Assembly (NCBI RefSeq): GCF_026341815.1
Contig: NZ_JAPENX010000001.1
Span: 4,836,001 to 4,900,000 of the forward strand
Length of the DNA stretch: 64,000 nucleotides
Origin: Streptomyces sp. NBC_00572
GTDB lineage: Bacteria; Actinomycetota; Actinomycetes; Streptomycetales; Streptomycetaceae
Direction of reading: 5' to 3'
Shown: positions 17,932 to 26,776 of the stretch, in pieces
How positions within the stretch are numbered: position 1 is the stretch's first letter
Layout: every line of letters starts with the position of its first letter
Made by a program: the position numbers and the translations under genes
The notes under the pieces: generated by a model
Told to the model about the DNA's origin: nothing
The model's database searches: none
The model's input: the letters and a program-made list of their open reading frames with translations, nothing else

Positions 17932-19602
17932 GTGGCCGTGACCGAATCAGCTCCGGCCGTCCCACCGGCCGCGCGGACGCAGACCCGGACGCCCGAAGGG
18001 CCCATCGCCGGACCGCCCGACGAAGCCGGCACCGGGACGCACACCCCGACGGTCCGACCCACCCCGGAGCACGGGGCCTTGGAGCGAGGGGCCTCGGACC
18101 GAGAAGTCTTGGACCGCGGCACCCCGGACCGCGGCACCCCGGACCGCGGCACCCCGGACCGCGGCACCCCGGAGCGACGGGCTGTCCCGCAGCGGGCTCG
18201 GGGTCGAGTGGCTTCGGACCAGGGCGGCGGGGGATACGAGGGCATCCTGCGGCGCCAGTCCCTGCGTGAGTCCGCCGCCCGCACCTACGCCCGCTCCCTG
18301 CCGATCGTCCCGGTGCGGGCACGGGGGCTGACCATCGAGGGCGCCGACGGCCGCCGCTACCTCGACTGCCTCTCCGGCGCGGGGACCCTGGCCCTCGGCC
18401 ACAACCACCCCGTGGTCCTCGAAGCCATCAAGAAGGTCCTCGACTCCGGCGCACCGCTCCATGTCCTCGACCTCGCCACCCCCGTCAAGGACGCCTTCAC
18501 CTCCGAGCTGTTCGCCACCCTGCCAGGTGAACTCGCCGACAACGCCCGTATCCAGTTCTGCGGCCCGGCCGGCACGGACGCCGTCGAGGCGGCCCTCAAA
18601 CTCGTCCGCACCGCCACCGGCCGCAGCGGACTCCTCGCCTTCACCGGTGCCTACCACGGCATGACGTCCGGCGCCCTCGACGCCTCGGGCGGAGCGACCG
18701 ACGTCCGCGTCACCCGGCTGCCGTACCCGCACGCGTACCGCTGCCCCTACGGCGTCGGCGGCGCCCGCGGCGCCCAACTCGCCGCCCGCTGGACCGAGAG
18801 CCTCCTCGACGACCCCAAGAGCGGCGTCACCACCCCCGCCGGAATGATCCTCGAAGCCGTCCAGGGCGAGGGCGGGGTCATCCCCGCCCCCGACGACTGG
18901 ATGCGCCGGATGCGCCGCATCACCGCCGACCGCTCCATCCCGCTCGTCGTCGACGAGGTCCAGACGGGCGTCGGCCGCACCGGAGCCTTCTGGGCCGTCG
19001 AGCACAGCGGCGTCGTACCCGACGTGATGGTCCTCTCCAAGGCCATTGGCGGCTCCCTCCCCCTCGCCGTCATCGTCTACAGGTCCGAGCTCGACGCCTG
19101 GGAACCCGGCGCCCACGCCGGCACCTTCCGCGGCAACCAGCTCGCCATGGCCGCGGGCACGGCCACCCTCGCGTACGTCCGCGAGAACAAACTCGCCGAA
19201 CGGGCCGGCATCCTCGGCGCCCGCATCCTCGGCCAACTCCGGGGCCTCGCCGCCGCCCACCCCTGCGTCGGCGACGTCCGCGGCCGGGGCCTCATGATCG
19301 GCGTCGAACTCGTCGACCCCGACGCGGCGGGACCGGACGACCCCGTACCCCCCGCCGCCCCCGCCCTGGCCCTCGCGGTCCAGCAGGAGTGCCTCGCCCG
19401 AGGCCTCATCGTCGAACTCGGCGGCCGCCACTCCGCGGTGGTCCGGCTCCTGCCCCCGCTCACCCTCACCGACGAGCAGGCCACCGCCGTCCTGGACCGC
19501 TTCGCCGACGCCCTGGCCGCGGCCGAACGGGCCCACACCCCCCAGCCGCCCGCCGCCCGTCGGCCCGCCGCTCCCCGGACCGCCCCCGGGCCGTCCCACT
19601 GA
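17932..19602 (+). CDS. PLP-dependent class III aminotransferase, diaminobutyrate--2-oxoglutarate type (siderophore operon)
   Basis: About 556 aa. The catalytic part runs from about residue 100 to 535. PLP landmarks are GPAGTDAVEAALK, VVDEVQTGVGRTG (Asp about 341), and the Schiff-base Lys in LSKAIGGSLPLA (about 370). It resembles RhbA/DABA aminotransferases that make L-2,4-diaminobutyrate from aspartate semialdehyde. GTG 17932 is chosen because of GGGAGG at 17915-17920; the frame is open further upstream but without support. The first about 100 residues are low complexity, including four DRGTP units encoded by a perfect 15-bp tandem repeat (18111-18170). It is the first of four co-directional genes with gaps of 38, 55 and 61 bp. 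Likely role: supply of the diamine building block. Confidence 0.8.
   Translation: MAVTESAPAVPPAARTQTRTPEGPIAGPPDEAGTGTHTPTVRPTPEHGALERGASDREVLDRGTPDRGTPDRGTPDRGTPERRAVPQRARGRVASDQGGGGYEGILRRQSLRESAARTYARSLPIVPVRARGLTIEGADGRRYLDCLSGAGTLALGHNHPVVLEAIKKVLDSGAPLHVLDLATPVKDAFTSELFATLPGELADNARIQFCGPAGTDAVEAALKLVRTATGRSGLLAFTGAYHGMTSGALDASGGATDVRVTRLPYPHAYRCPYGVGGARGAQLAARWTESLLDDPKSGVTTPAGMILEAVQGEGGVIPAPDDWMRRMRRITADRSIPLVVDEVQTGVGRTGAFWAVEHSGVVPDVMVLSKAIGGSLPLAVIVYRSELDAWEPGAHAGTFRGNQLAMAAGTATLAYVRENKLAERAGILGARILGQLRGLAAAHPCVGDVRGRGLMIGVELVDPDAAGPDDPVPPAAPALALAVQQECLARGLIVELGGRHSAVVRLLPPLTLTDEQATAVLDRFADALAAAERAHTPQPPAARRPAAPRTAPGPSH
18111..18170 (+). repeat. 15-bp tandem repeat, four copies, inside the aminotransferase gene
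   Basis: GGACCGCGGCACCCC occurs four times in perfect tandem and encodes (D)RGTP repeats in the N-terminal tail. Unit length is a multiple of three, so copy-number change would keep the frame. Confidence 0.9.
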
Positions 19603-19640
19603 CCCGGGCCGCCCCCGGCCCCACCCCCAAGGAAGCCCCC

Positions 19641-21881
19641 GTGAACGCCACGCCCCCCTCCCCAGCGCCCGAGACCGAGGCCCCCCTCGCCGTCAACCAA
19701 CTCGGCTCCCAGGTCCTCACCTCCCAGGTACTCGCCTCCGCGACCCTCGACTCCCCCCTACTGGCCGCCGAGGCCCTCGGCGCCGAACTGCTCACCGCCG
19801 ACGAAGCCCCCTCCCAACCCCCCGCCCCCGAGGCACCAACCCGCGCCGAACCCGCCACCACGCAACCGTGCCGCACCGAACCCAGCCGCACCGAAGTTGG
19901 CGCCACGGGATCCGGCACCGTGGGAGCCAGCGCGATGGGATCCGGCGCCACGGGATTCGGCACCGAGGGACCCGGCACCCTGGAGCCCGGCTTCACGGAG
20001 CCTGGTGTCAGGGGGCCCGGCGTGACCGCCGCCGGTCCGGGCGCGGCAGCCGCCGACGTGACCGTCCCGCGCCAGCACGTCGGTCCGTACGACCCCCGGC
20101 CGCACCGCCCGGTAACCGCCGCCGACCCGTCGGGCGACCGTGACCCGCACCGCCCGGCCGGCGCCGATCCCCTGGACGACCCCGACCCACAGCGCGCCGC
20201 CGACGCGGCCGCCGTAGAGAACCTGCTCCGCTGTTGGGTCAGGGAGAAGAACCTCCCCACCCCCGGCTCCGCCATCCTGCGCATCCCCCTCGACGCCAGT
20301 GGCACCGCCCTCCTCGTCCCCGTCCGCTACTGGTCACCCACCGGCTGGCACCGCTTCGGTGCCCCTACCCTCGAAGGGCTCCCGACCACGGCCCCCGCCG
20401 TCGACGCCGTGACCGTGGCCGCCCTGCTCAGCCGGGAGAGCGGCCGCCCCGAGGGCACCGAACTCGTCGGCCGGGTCGCCGACTCCGCTCGCCGCACCGC
20501 CGACTTCCTCACCGAGCGCCGACGCCGGCCCCAACCGCATCCGGACGCCGACCTCTTCCTCGCCGCCGAACAGTCCCTGCTGCTCGGCCACCCCCTCCAC
20601 CCGACGCCCAAGAGCCGCGAAGGCCTCTCCGACGCCGAGGCCCGGCTCTACTCACCCGAACTGCACGGCTCCTTCCCCCTCCACTGGCTCGCCGTCGACT
20701 CCTCGCTCCTGGCCTCCGACTCCGCCTGGACCGAACAGGGCCGTCCCGTCTCCGCGGAGCAGATCGCCATCGGCCTCGCCGAAGGGCTCGCGCTCCCCGC
20801 CGGAACCGCGCCCCTGCCCGTACACCCCTGGCAGGCCCGCGAGCTCCTGCACCGCGCCGACATCCGCGCCCTCCTCGACGCCGGCCTCGTCCACGACCTC
20901 GGCCTCCACGGCAGCCCCTGGCACCCCACCTCCTCCGTCCGTACCGTGCACCGCCCCGGCGCGCGGGCCATGCTCAAGCTCTCCCTTGGCCTGCGCATCA
21001 CCAACTCGCGCCGCGAGAACCTCCGCAAGGAACTCCACCGCGGCGTCGAGGTCCACCGGCTGCTCCGCACCGGCCTCGTCGACGAGTGGCAGGCCGCCCA
21101 CCCGGGCTTCGACATCGTCCGCGACCCCGCGTGGCTCGCCGTCGACGCCCCGGACGGCGCCCCCGTCCTCGGGCTCGACCTCATGATCCGCCACAACCCC
21201 TTCGGGCCCGGTGACGACGCCGTCTGCATCGCCTCCCTCACCGCCCCCCGTCCCTGGCCGGGCGCCACCGTCATGCGCTCGCGCCTGGCCGACGTCGTCG
21301 GCCGCCTCGCCGCCCGCACCGGCCGCCCCACCACGGCCGTCTCCGCCGAGTGGTTCCTCCGCTACCTCGACCAGGTCGTCCGCCCCGTCCTCTGGCTCGA
21401 CGGACACGCCGGCATCGCCCTGGAGGCCCACCAGCAGAACACCCTGGTGCTCCTCGACCCCGACGGCTGGCCGGTCGGCGGCCGTTACCGCGACAATCAG
21501 GGCTACTACTTCCGTGAGTCCCACCGGAGCGAGCTGGAGAGCCGCCTCCCCGGCATCGGCGCCGACAGCGACACCTTCGTCTCCGACCAGGTCACCGACG
21601 AGCGCTTCGCCTACTACCTCGGCATCAACAACGTCCTCGGCCTGATCGGCGCCTTCGGCGCCCAACACCTCGCAGACGAGCGCGTCCTGCTCGCGGCCTT
21701 GCGCAGTTTCCTCACCTCCGCCACCAGCCTGGGATCCCCCCTGCCGCACCGCCTCCTGGAGGCCGCGACCCTCCGCAGCAAGGCCAACCTCCTCACCCGT
21801 CTGAACGGCATGGACGAACTCGTCGGCCCTGTCGACACCCAGTCCGTCTACGTCACCGTCACCAACCCCCTCCGCACCTGA
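19641..21881 (+). CDS. IucA/IucC-family NIS siderophore synthetase (RhbC-like)
   Basis: 746 aa, about 190 longer than a typical NIS synthetase. The synthetase proper starts near residue 195 (AVENLLRCWVREKNLP) and shows GHPLHPTPKSREG (about 316-328), LPVHPWQ, LKLSLGLRITNSRREN, EAHQQN and RDNQGYYFRES, the ATP and carboxylate sites of the family. It activates citrate (or a related carboxylate) as acyl-adenylate for attack by an amine. The N-terminal 190 residues are low complexity (Gly/Thr/Pro, with GSG, GAT, GPG units). GTG 19641 follows AAGGAAG; an internal start nearer residue 190 cannot be excluded and would give a normal length. It is the second gene of the operon. Confidence 0.85.
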   Translation: MNATPPSPAPETEAPLAVNQLGSQVLTSQVLASATLDSPLLAAEALGAELLTADEAPSQPPAPEAPTRAEPATTQPCRTEPSRTEVGATGSGTVGASAMGSGATGFGTEGPGTLEPGFTEPGVRGPGVTAAGPGAAAADVTVPRQHVGPYDPRPHRPVTAADPSGDRDPHRPAGADPLDDPDPQRAADAAAVENLLRCWVREKNLPTPGSAILRIPLDASGTALLVPVRYWSPTGWHRFGAPTLEGLPTTAPAVDAVTVAALLSRESGRPEGTELVGRVADSARRTADFLTERRRRPQPHPDADLFLAAEQSLLLGHPLHPTPKSREGLSDAEARLYSPELHGSFPLHWLAVDSSLLASDSAWTEQGRPVSAEQIAIGLAEGLALPAGTAPLPVHPWQARELLHRADIRALLDAGLVHDLGLHGSPWHPTSSVRTVHRPGARAMLKLSLGLRITNSRRENLRKELHRGVEVHRLLRTGLVDEWQAAHPGFDIVRDPAWLAVDAPDGAPVLGLDLMIRHNPFGPGDDAVCIASLTAPRPWPGATVMRSRLADVVGRLAARTGRPTTAVSAEWFLRYLDQVVRPVLWLDGHAGIALEAHQQNTLVLLDPDGWPVGGRYRDNQGYYFRESHRSELESRLPGIGADSDTFVSDQVTDERFAYYLGINNVLGLIGAFGAQHLADERVLLAALRSFLTSATSLGSPLPHRLLEAATLRSKANLLTRLNGMDELVGPVDTQSVYVTVTNPLRT

Positions 21882-21936
21882 GCCCGCCTTCCGAGGACCC
21901 ACGACCCGACCGCACCGCCGAGAGGAGAGCGACACC

Positions 21937-22623
21937 GTGTCACCCACCCGCCCACCGGCCGACCCGCCCGGCGACGACACCCTTGACCTGAGGCTCGACG
22001 AACTCGTCGCCCTCCTCGAAGGCGGTCACGCCGACGCCGGACTCCTCGACGGCGACCTGCTGGACTCCGTCGCCTCCTGGGACCCGGCCGACACGCCCGT
22101 CGGCCGCTTCCAGCTCGTCCCCGTGCGACTCGAACGGGACCTGCCGCTCCTCACCCGATGGATGAACGACCCCGCCGTCGCCGCCTTCTGGGAACTGGCC
22201 GGACCCGAGACCGTGACCGCCGAGCACCTGCGCGCCCAGCTCGAAGGCGACGGCCGCAGCGTCCCCTGCCTCGGCGTGCTCGACGCAGCGCCCATGAGCT
22301 ACTTCGAGATCTACCGCGCCGACCTCGACCCGCTCGCCCGGCACTACCCGGTACGCCCCCACGACACCGGTATCCATCTGCTGATCGGAGGCGTCACGGA
22401 CCGGGGCCGTGGCGTCGGCAGCACACTTCTGCGCGCCGTCGCCGATCTCGTCCTCGACCACCGACCCCGCTGTACCCGCGTCGTCGCCGAACCCGACATC
22501 CGTAACACCCCCTCCGTCTCTGCCTTCCTCAGCAGCGGCTTCCGCTATGCAGCGGAAGTCGACCTTCCCGACAAACGAGCGGCGCTCATGATGCGTGACC
22601 GCGCCCTCCGTCACGTTCTGTGA
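21937..22623 (+). CDS. GNAT-family acetyltransferase of siderophore type (RhbD/IucB-like)
   Basis: 228 aa. The motifs MNDPAVAAFWELAGP, SYFEIYRADLDPLARHYP and DTGIHLLIGG followed by GRGVGSTLL (acetyl-CoA loop) are those of the siderophore acetyltransferases related to IucB, RhbD and AlcB. In those pathways the enzyme acylates an N-hydroxylated diamine. No N-hydroxylase gene is present here, so either the amine is acetylated directly or the hydroxylase is elsewhere. GTG 21937 follows GAGAGGAGAG. It lies between the two synthetase genes, the same order as in rhizobactin-type clusters with the hydroxylase left out. Confidence 0.8.
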   Translation: MSPTRPPADPPGDDTLDLRLDELVALLEGGHADAGLLDGDLLDSVASWDPADTPVGRFQLVPVRLERDLPLLTRWMNDPAVAAFWELAGPETVTAEHLRAQLEGDGRSVPCLGVLDAAPMSYFEIYRADLDPLARHYPVRPHDTGIHLLIGGVTDRGRGVGSTLLRAVADLVLDHRPRCTRVVAEPDIRNTPSVSAFLSSGFRYAAEVDLPDKRAALMMRDRALRHVL

Positions 22624-22684
22624 ACAACCCTCTGTCTTCTATACACCGCTCGCCCCATAGCGGTTCCCACTCCGAGGAGTCCTC

Positions 22685-24646
22685 GTGTCGATGTCCCCTG
22701 CACCCCACGACTCCGCACAGCCCACGCACTCCGCACCGTCTCCCGCCCCTTCGACCACGGCCGGAACGCCGCCCGTACCCAAGCCGACTCCGGCACCCGC
22801 ACCGACTCCGGCACCCGCACCGACTCCGGCACCCGCACCGGCGCCGTCACCCGGACCTGCGCCGGAACCCGCACCGGCGCCGGCGCCCGAACTGCTCGCG
22901 CCCCCCGAGCTGAACGCCGCCGCCTGGAGCAGGGCCTCCTCACGACTGCTTGCCAAGGCCGTCGCCGAGTTCGCCTACGAGGAGATCGTCGAACCCGCCT
23001 CCGTGGCAGACGAACCCGGCCTCCACTCCCTGAGGCTCGACGACGGCACCGCCCTCACCTTCCAGGCTCGCCGAGGCGCCTACGGCAGCTGGTACGTCGC
23101 CGCCGACTCGATCACCCACGAGGGCCGGCCCATGACCGACGCCCTCGACTTCCTGGTCCGGGCCCGCCGTCTCCTGCAGCTCGACGGCGCCACCCTCGGC
23201 CATCTCATCCGCGAGCTCTCCGCCACCCTCGCCGCCGACGCCCGCCTCGACCACACCGCCCTCCCCGCCGCCCGGCTCGCCGACCTCTCCTACGCGGAAC
23301 TCGAAGGGCACCAGACAGGCCACCCCTGGCTCGTCCTCAACAAGGGCCGCATCGGCTTCTCCGCCACCGACGCCGCGCGCTGGGCCCCCGAAGCCCGCCG
23401 CGCCACCCGGCTGCCGTGGATCGCGGTCAGCAACCGCCTCGCCGCCTACCGGGGGGTGTCCGGACTCGACACCCCCGACCGCCTCTACGCCCAGGAGCTC
23501 GACCCCGAGGTCCACGCAGCCTTCCGCGCCGAACTGACCGCCCGCGGTCACGAACCCGACGGCTACCTCCTCCTGCCCGTCCACCCCTGGCAATGGGACG
23601 AGATCCTGCTCCCTCTCTACGCCCCGGCCATCGCCGCCGGGACCGTCGTCCCGCTCTCCTCGGACGGCGACCTCCGTCTGCCGCAGCAGTCGGTCCGTAC
23701 GTTCCTCAACACCAGCCGACCCGACCGGCACACCGTCAAACTCCCGCTGTCGGTGCTGAACACCCTCGTCTGGCGCGGTCTGCCCACCGAACGCACCCTC
23801 GCGGCACCCGCCGTCACCGCCTGGGTCCACGGCCTCCGTGACGCCGATCCGTTCCTGCGGGACGAGTGCGGGGTGATCCTCCTCGGCGAGGTCGCCTCCG
23901 TCACCGTCGAACACCCCCTGTACGACCGGCTGCCCGAAGTCCCGTACCAGTACAAGGAACTCCTCGGCGCGATCTGGCGCGAACCGCTCCGGCTGCCCCC
24001 GGGGGAGCGGGCCCGTACCCTCGCCTCCCTGCTCCACACGGACTCCGCCGGGCGGGCGTTCGTCGCCGAACTCGTCGAGCGCTCCGGGCTCGCCCCCGTC
24101 GTCTGGCTCCAGCGCCTCTTCGCGGCGCTGCTGCCGCCGCTGCTGCACTTCCTCTACCGGTACGGCACGGTCTTCTCCCCGCACGGCGAGAACGCCATCG
24201 TCGTCTACGACGAAGAGGACGTCCCCGTACGTCTGGCGATCAAGGACTTCGTCGACGACGTGAACATCAGCGCCCAGCCACTGCCCGAGCACGACACCCT
24301 GCCGGACGACGTGCGCGCCGTCCTTCTCACCGAGGAGCCCGACTTCCTCGTCCAGTTCATCCATTCGGGGCTCTTCGTCGGAGTCTTCCGATATCTGGCT
24401 CCGCTCTGCGAGGAACAACTCAAGGTGCCCGAGAAGGACTTCTGGTCCCTCGTCCGCGCCGAGATCCTCCGCCACCAGGCGAGCTTCCCCGAGCTGAAGG
24501 AACGGTTCGAGCTGTTCGACCTCCTCACCCCCCGGATCGAGCGGCTCTGCCTCAACCGCAACCGTCTGCACCTGGACGGCTACCGGGACCGCCCCGAGCG
24601 CCCCCACGCGGCTGTCCACGGGACCGTCCCCAACCCGCTCGCGTGA
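22685..24646 (+). CDS. IucA/IucC-family NIS siderophore synthetase (second, RhbF/IucC-like)
   Basis: 653 aa. A Pro/Ala/Thr tail of about 65 residues (three perfect 18-bp repeats at 22787-22840) precedes the synthetase. Family motifs are GHQTGHPWLVLNKGRIGFS, LLPVHPWQWDE, KLPLSVLNTLVWRGLP, PHGENAIVVY and KDFVDDVNIS, followed by the FhuF-like C-terminal region. The NKGR form of the first motif sets it apart from the other synthetase (PKSR), so the two probably use different substrates or act at successive steps. Start GTG 22685 or ATG 22691, both just after GAGGAGTCC. Last gene of the operon; dinG follows after 50 bp and is functionally unrelated. Confidence 0.85.
   Translation: MSMSPAPHDSAQPTHSAPSPAPSTTAGTPPVPKPTPAPAPTPAPAPTPAPAPAPSPGPAPEPAPAPAPELLAPPELNAAAWSRASSRLLAKAVAEFAYEEIVEPASVADEPGLHSLRLDDGTALTFQARRGAYGSWYVAADSITHEGRPMTDALDFLVRARRLLQLDGATLGHLIRELSATLAADARLDHTALPAARLADLSYAELEGHQTGHPWLVLNKGRIGFSATDAARWAPEARRATRLPWIAVSNRLAAYRGVSGLDTPDRLYAQELDPEVHAAFRAELTARGHEPDGYLLLPVHPWQWDEILLPLYAPAIAAGTVVPLSSDGDLRLPQQSVRTFLNTSRPDRHTVKLPLSVLNTLVWRGLPTERTLAAPAVTAWVHGLRDADPFLRDECGVILLGEVASVTVEHPLYDRLPEVPYQYKELLGAIWREPLRLPPGERARTLASLLHTDSAGRAFVAELVERSGLAPVVWLQRLFAALLPPLLHFLYRYGTVFSPHGENAIVVYDEEDVPVRLAIKDFVDDVNISAQPLPEHDTLPDDVRAVLLTEEPDFLVQFIHSGLFVGVFRYLAPLCEEQLKVPEKDFWSLVRAEILRHQASFPELKERFELFDLLTPRIERLCLNRNRLHLDGYRDRPERPHAAVHGTVPNPLA
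22787..22840 (+). repeat. 18-bp tandem repeat, three copies, inside the second NIS synthetase gene
   Basis: ACTCCGGCACCCGCACCG repeats three times in perfect tandem, encoding TPAPAP units. As in the aminotransferase gene the unit keeps the frame. Confidence 0.9.
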
Positions 24647-24696
24647 CCCGCGCGCGTGCTCTGGCTGTCAGTGGCGCCCCGTAGGCTGGAACCGCT

Positions 24697-26670
24697 ATGA
24701 CGAAGCCATCCCTCCCCGACCTCCTCCACGCCGCCGTCTCCGCCGTCGGCGGCACGGAGCGGCCCGGCCAGGTCACCATGGCCGAGGCCGTGGCCGAGGC
24801 CATCGACGACAATTCCCACCTCCTGGTCCAGGCCGGTACCGGCACGGGCAAGTCGCTCGGCTATCTGGTGCCGGCGCTGGCCCAGGGGGAGCGGGTGGTG
24901 GTGGCCACGGCCACCCTGGCGCTGCAGCGCCAGCTCGTCGAGCGCGACCTTCCGCGGACGGTCGACGCACTGCATCCGCAGCTGCGTCGCCGCCCGCAGT
25001 TCGCCATGCTCAAGGGCCGGTCGAACTACCTCTGTCTGCACCGGCTCCACGAGGGCGTCCCGCAGGACGAGGAGGACGGCCTCTTCGACCCCTTCGAGGC
25101 GGCCGCGCCCACCAGCAAGCTGGGCCAGGACCTGATGCGGCTCCGGGACTGGTCGGACGAGACCGAGACCGGGGACCGGGACGACCTGACCCCGGGCGTC
25201 TCCGACAAGGCCTGGGCCCAGGTCTCGGTCTCCTCCCGGGAGTGCCTCGGCGCGAGCAAGTGCGCGTACGGGCCGGAGTGCTTCGCCGAGGCGGCCCGCG
25301 AGCGGGCCAAGCTCGCCGACGTCGTCGTCACGAACCATGCCCTGCTCGCCATCGACGCCATCGAAGGCGCCCCGGTGCTCCCGCAGCACGAGGTGCTGAT
25401 CGTCGACGAGGCGCACGAGCTGGTCTCCCGGGTCACCGGGGTCGCCACCGGCGAGCTCACCCCGGGCCAGGTCAACCGTGCCGTGCGCCGGTCCGCCAAG
25501 CTGGTCGACGAGAAGGTCGCCGACCAGTTGCAGACCGCAGCCGAGGGCTTCGAGCGGGTCATGGAGTTGGCCCTGCCGGGGCGCCTGGAGGAGATCCCGG
25601 AAGATCTCGCGTACGCCCTGATGGCGCTGCGGGACGCGGCCCGCGCGGTGATCACGGCGCTTGGTTCCACCCGCGACCGGTCCGTGCAGGACGAGGACGC
25701 GGTGCGCAAGCAGGCGATGGCCTCCGTGGAGACCGTGCACGGTGTCGCGGAGCGGATCACGCAGGGTTCGGAGTACGACGTCGTCTGGTACGAGCGTCAT
25801 GACCGTTTCGGGGCATCGGTGCGGGTCGCGCCGCTCAGTGTCTCGGGCCTGCTGAGGGAGAAGCTGTTCACGGAGCGGTCCGTGGTCCTGGCCTCGGCCA
25901 CGCTCAAGCTGGGCGGCGACTTCAACGGCGTCGGAGCCTCGCTCGGTCTCGCTCCGGAGGGCACCACGGGCGACGACCTGCCCGTCTGGAAGGGGATCGA
26001 CGTCGGCTCGCCGTTCGACTACCCCAGGCAGGGCATTCTCTACGTCGCCAAGCACCTCTCCCGCCCCGCGCGGGACGGGGACCGGGGTGACATGCTCGAT
26101 GAGCTGACCGAGTTGATGCAGTCGGCCGGCGGGCGGACGCTCGGTCTGTTCTCGTCCATGCGTGCGGCCCAGCAGGCGGCGGAGGAGCTGCGGAACCGGG
26201 TTCCGGAGCTGCCGATCCTGCTCCAGGGCGAGGACACGCTGGGCGAGCTGATCAAGAACTTCGCGGCCGATCCGAAGACCTGTCTCTTCGGCACGCTGTC
26301 GCTCTGGCAGGGCGTGGATGTCCCGGGGACCAGCTGTCAGCTGGTCGTCATGGACAAGATCCCCTTCCCGCGCCCGGACGATCCGCTGATGAGCGCCCGG
26401 CAGAAGGCCGTCGAGGAGGCGGGGGGCAACGGCTTCATGGCGGTCGCGGCGACCCATGCCGCCCTGCTGATGGCCCAGGGCGCGGGCCGCCTCGTGAGGG
26501 CCACGGGAGACCGAGGTGTCGTGGCGGTGCTCGATCCCCGCCTGGCGACGGCCCGGTACGGCAGCTATCTGAAGGCCTCGCTGCCCGACTTCTGGTACAC
26601 GACGGACCGCAACCAGGTACGGAAGTCGTTGGCGGCCATCGACACCGCGTCGAAGGCGGCCGGCGCCTGA
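24697..26670 (+). CDS. dinG: DinG/XPD-like ATP-dependent DNA helicase
   Basis: A 657-aa superfamily-2 iron-sulfur helicase. It shows the Walker A GTGTGKS (about residues 47-53), cysteines CLGASKCAYGPEC (about 183-195) consistent with an Fe-S cluster ligand set, the DEAH box IVDEAHEL (about 235-242), and late motifs LWQGVDVPG and QGAGRLVR. DinG-type helicases unwind D-loops, R-loops and G-quadruplexes during repair. ATG 24697; a -10-like TAGGCT sits at 24682-24687. It is convergent with lexA, with a strong hairpin between them. No LexA box was seen at its own promoter, so DNA-damage induction is not shown here. Confidence 0.88.
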   Translation: MTKPSLPDLLHAAVSAVGGTERPGQVTMAEAVAEAIDDNSHLLVQAGTGTGKSLGYLVPALAQGERVVVATATLALQRQLVERDLPRTVDALHPQLRRRPQFAMLKGRSNYLCLHRLHEGVPQDEEDGLFDPFEAAAPTSKLGQDLMRLRDWSDETETGDRDDLTPGVSDKAWAQVSVSSRECLGASKCAYGPECFAEAARERAKLADVVVTNHALLAIDAIEGAPVLPQHEVLIVDEAHELVSRVTGVATGELTPGQVNRAVRRSAKLVDEKVADQLQTAAEGFERVMELALPGRLEEIPEDLAYALMALRDAARAVITALGSTRDRSVQDEDAVRKQAMASVETVHGVAERITQGSEYDVVWYERHDRFGASVRVAPLSVSGLLREKLFTERSVVLASATLKLGGDFNGVGASLGLAPEGTTGDDLPVWKGIDVGSPFDYPRQGILYVAKHLSRPARDGDRGDMLDELTELMQSAGGRTLGLFSSMRAAQQAAEELRNRVPELPILLQGEDTLGELIKNFAADPKTCLFGTLSLWQGVDVPGTSCQLVVMDKIPFPRPDDPLMSARQKAVEEAGGNGFMAVAATHAALLMAQGAGRLVRATGDRGVVAVLDPRLATARYGSYLKASLPDFWYTTDRNQVRKSLAAIDTASKAAGA

Positions 26671-26720
26671 CGCTCACCACGACTGATCCCCGGTACCCCG
26701 GGGCCCTCCCGGACACGGCA

Positions 26721-26755
26721 GGGCCCCGGGACCGGCGCAGTGGGTCCCGGGGCCC
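26721..26755. terminator. bidirectional terminator between dinG and lexA
   Basis: GGGCCCCGGGACC pairs perfectly over 13 bp with GGTCCCGGGGCCC around a 9-base loop. It lies between two convergent stops (26670 and 26777), so it can end transcription from both sides. Confidence 0.8.
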
Positions 26756-26776
26756 GGTCAGAGCCGGCGAGGTGTG

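Noticed and set aside
18111..18170. Regular short repeats, considered as CRISPR
   Set aside because: Units are contiguous, 15 bp, in frame, without spacers; they encode a low-complexity tail. The 18-bp units at 22787-22840 are the same kind of thing.
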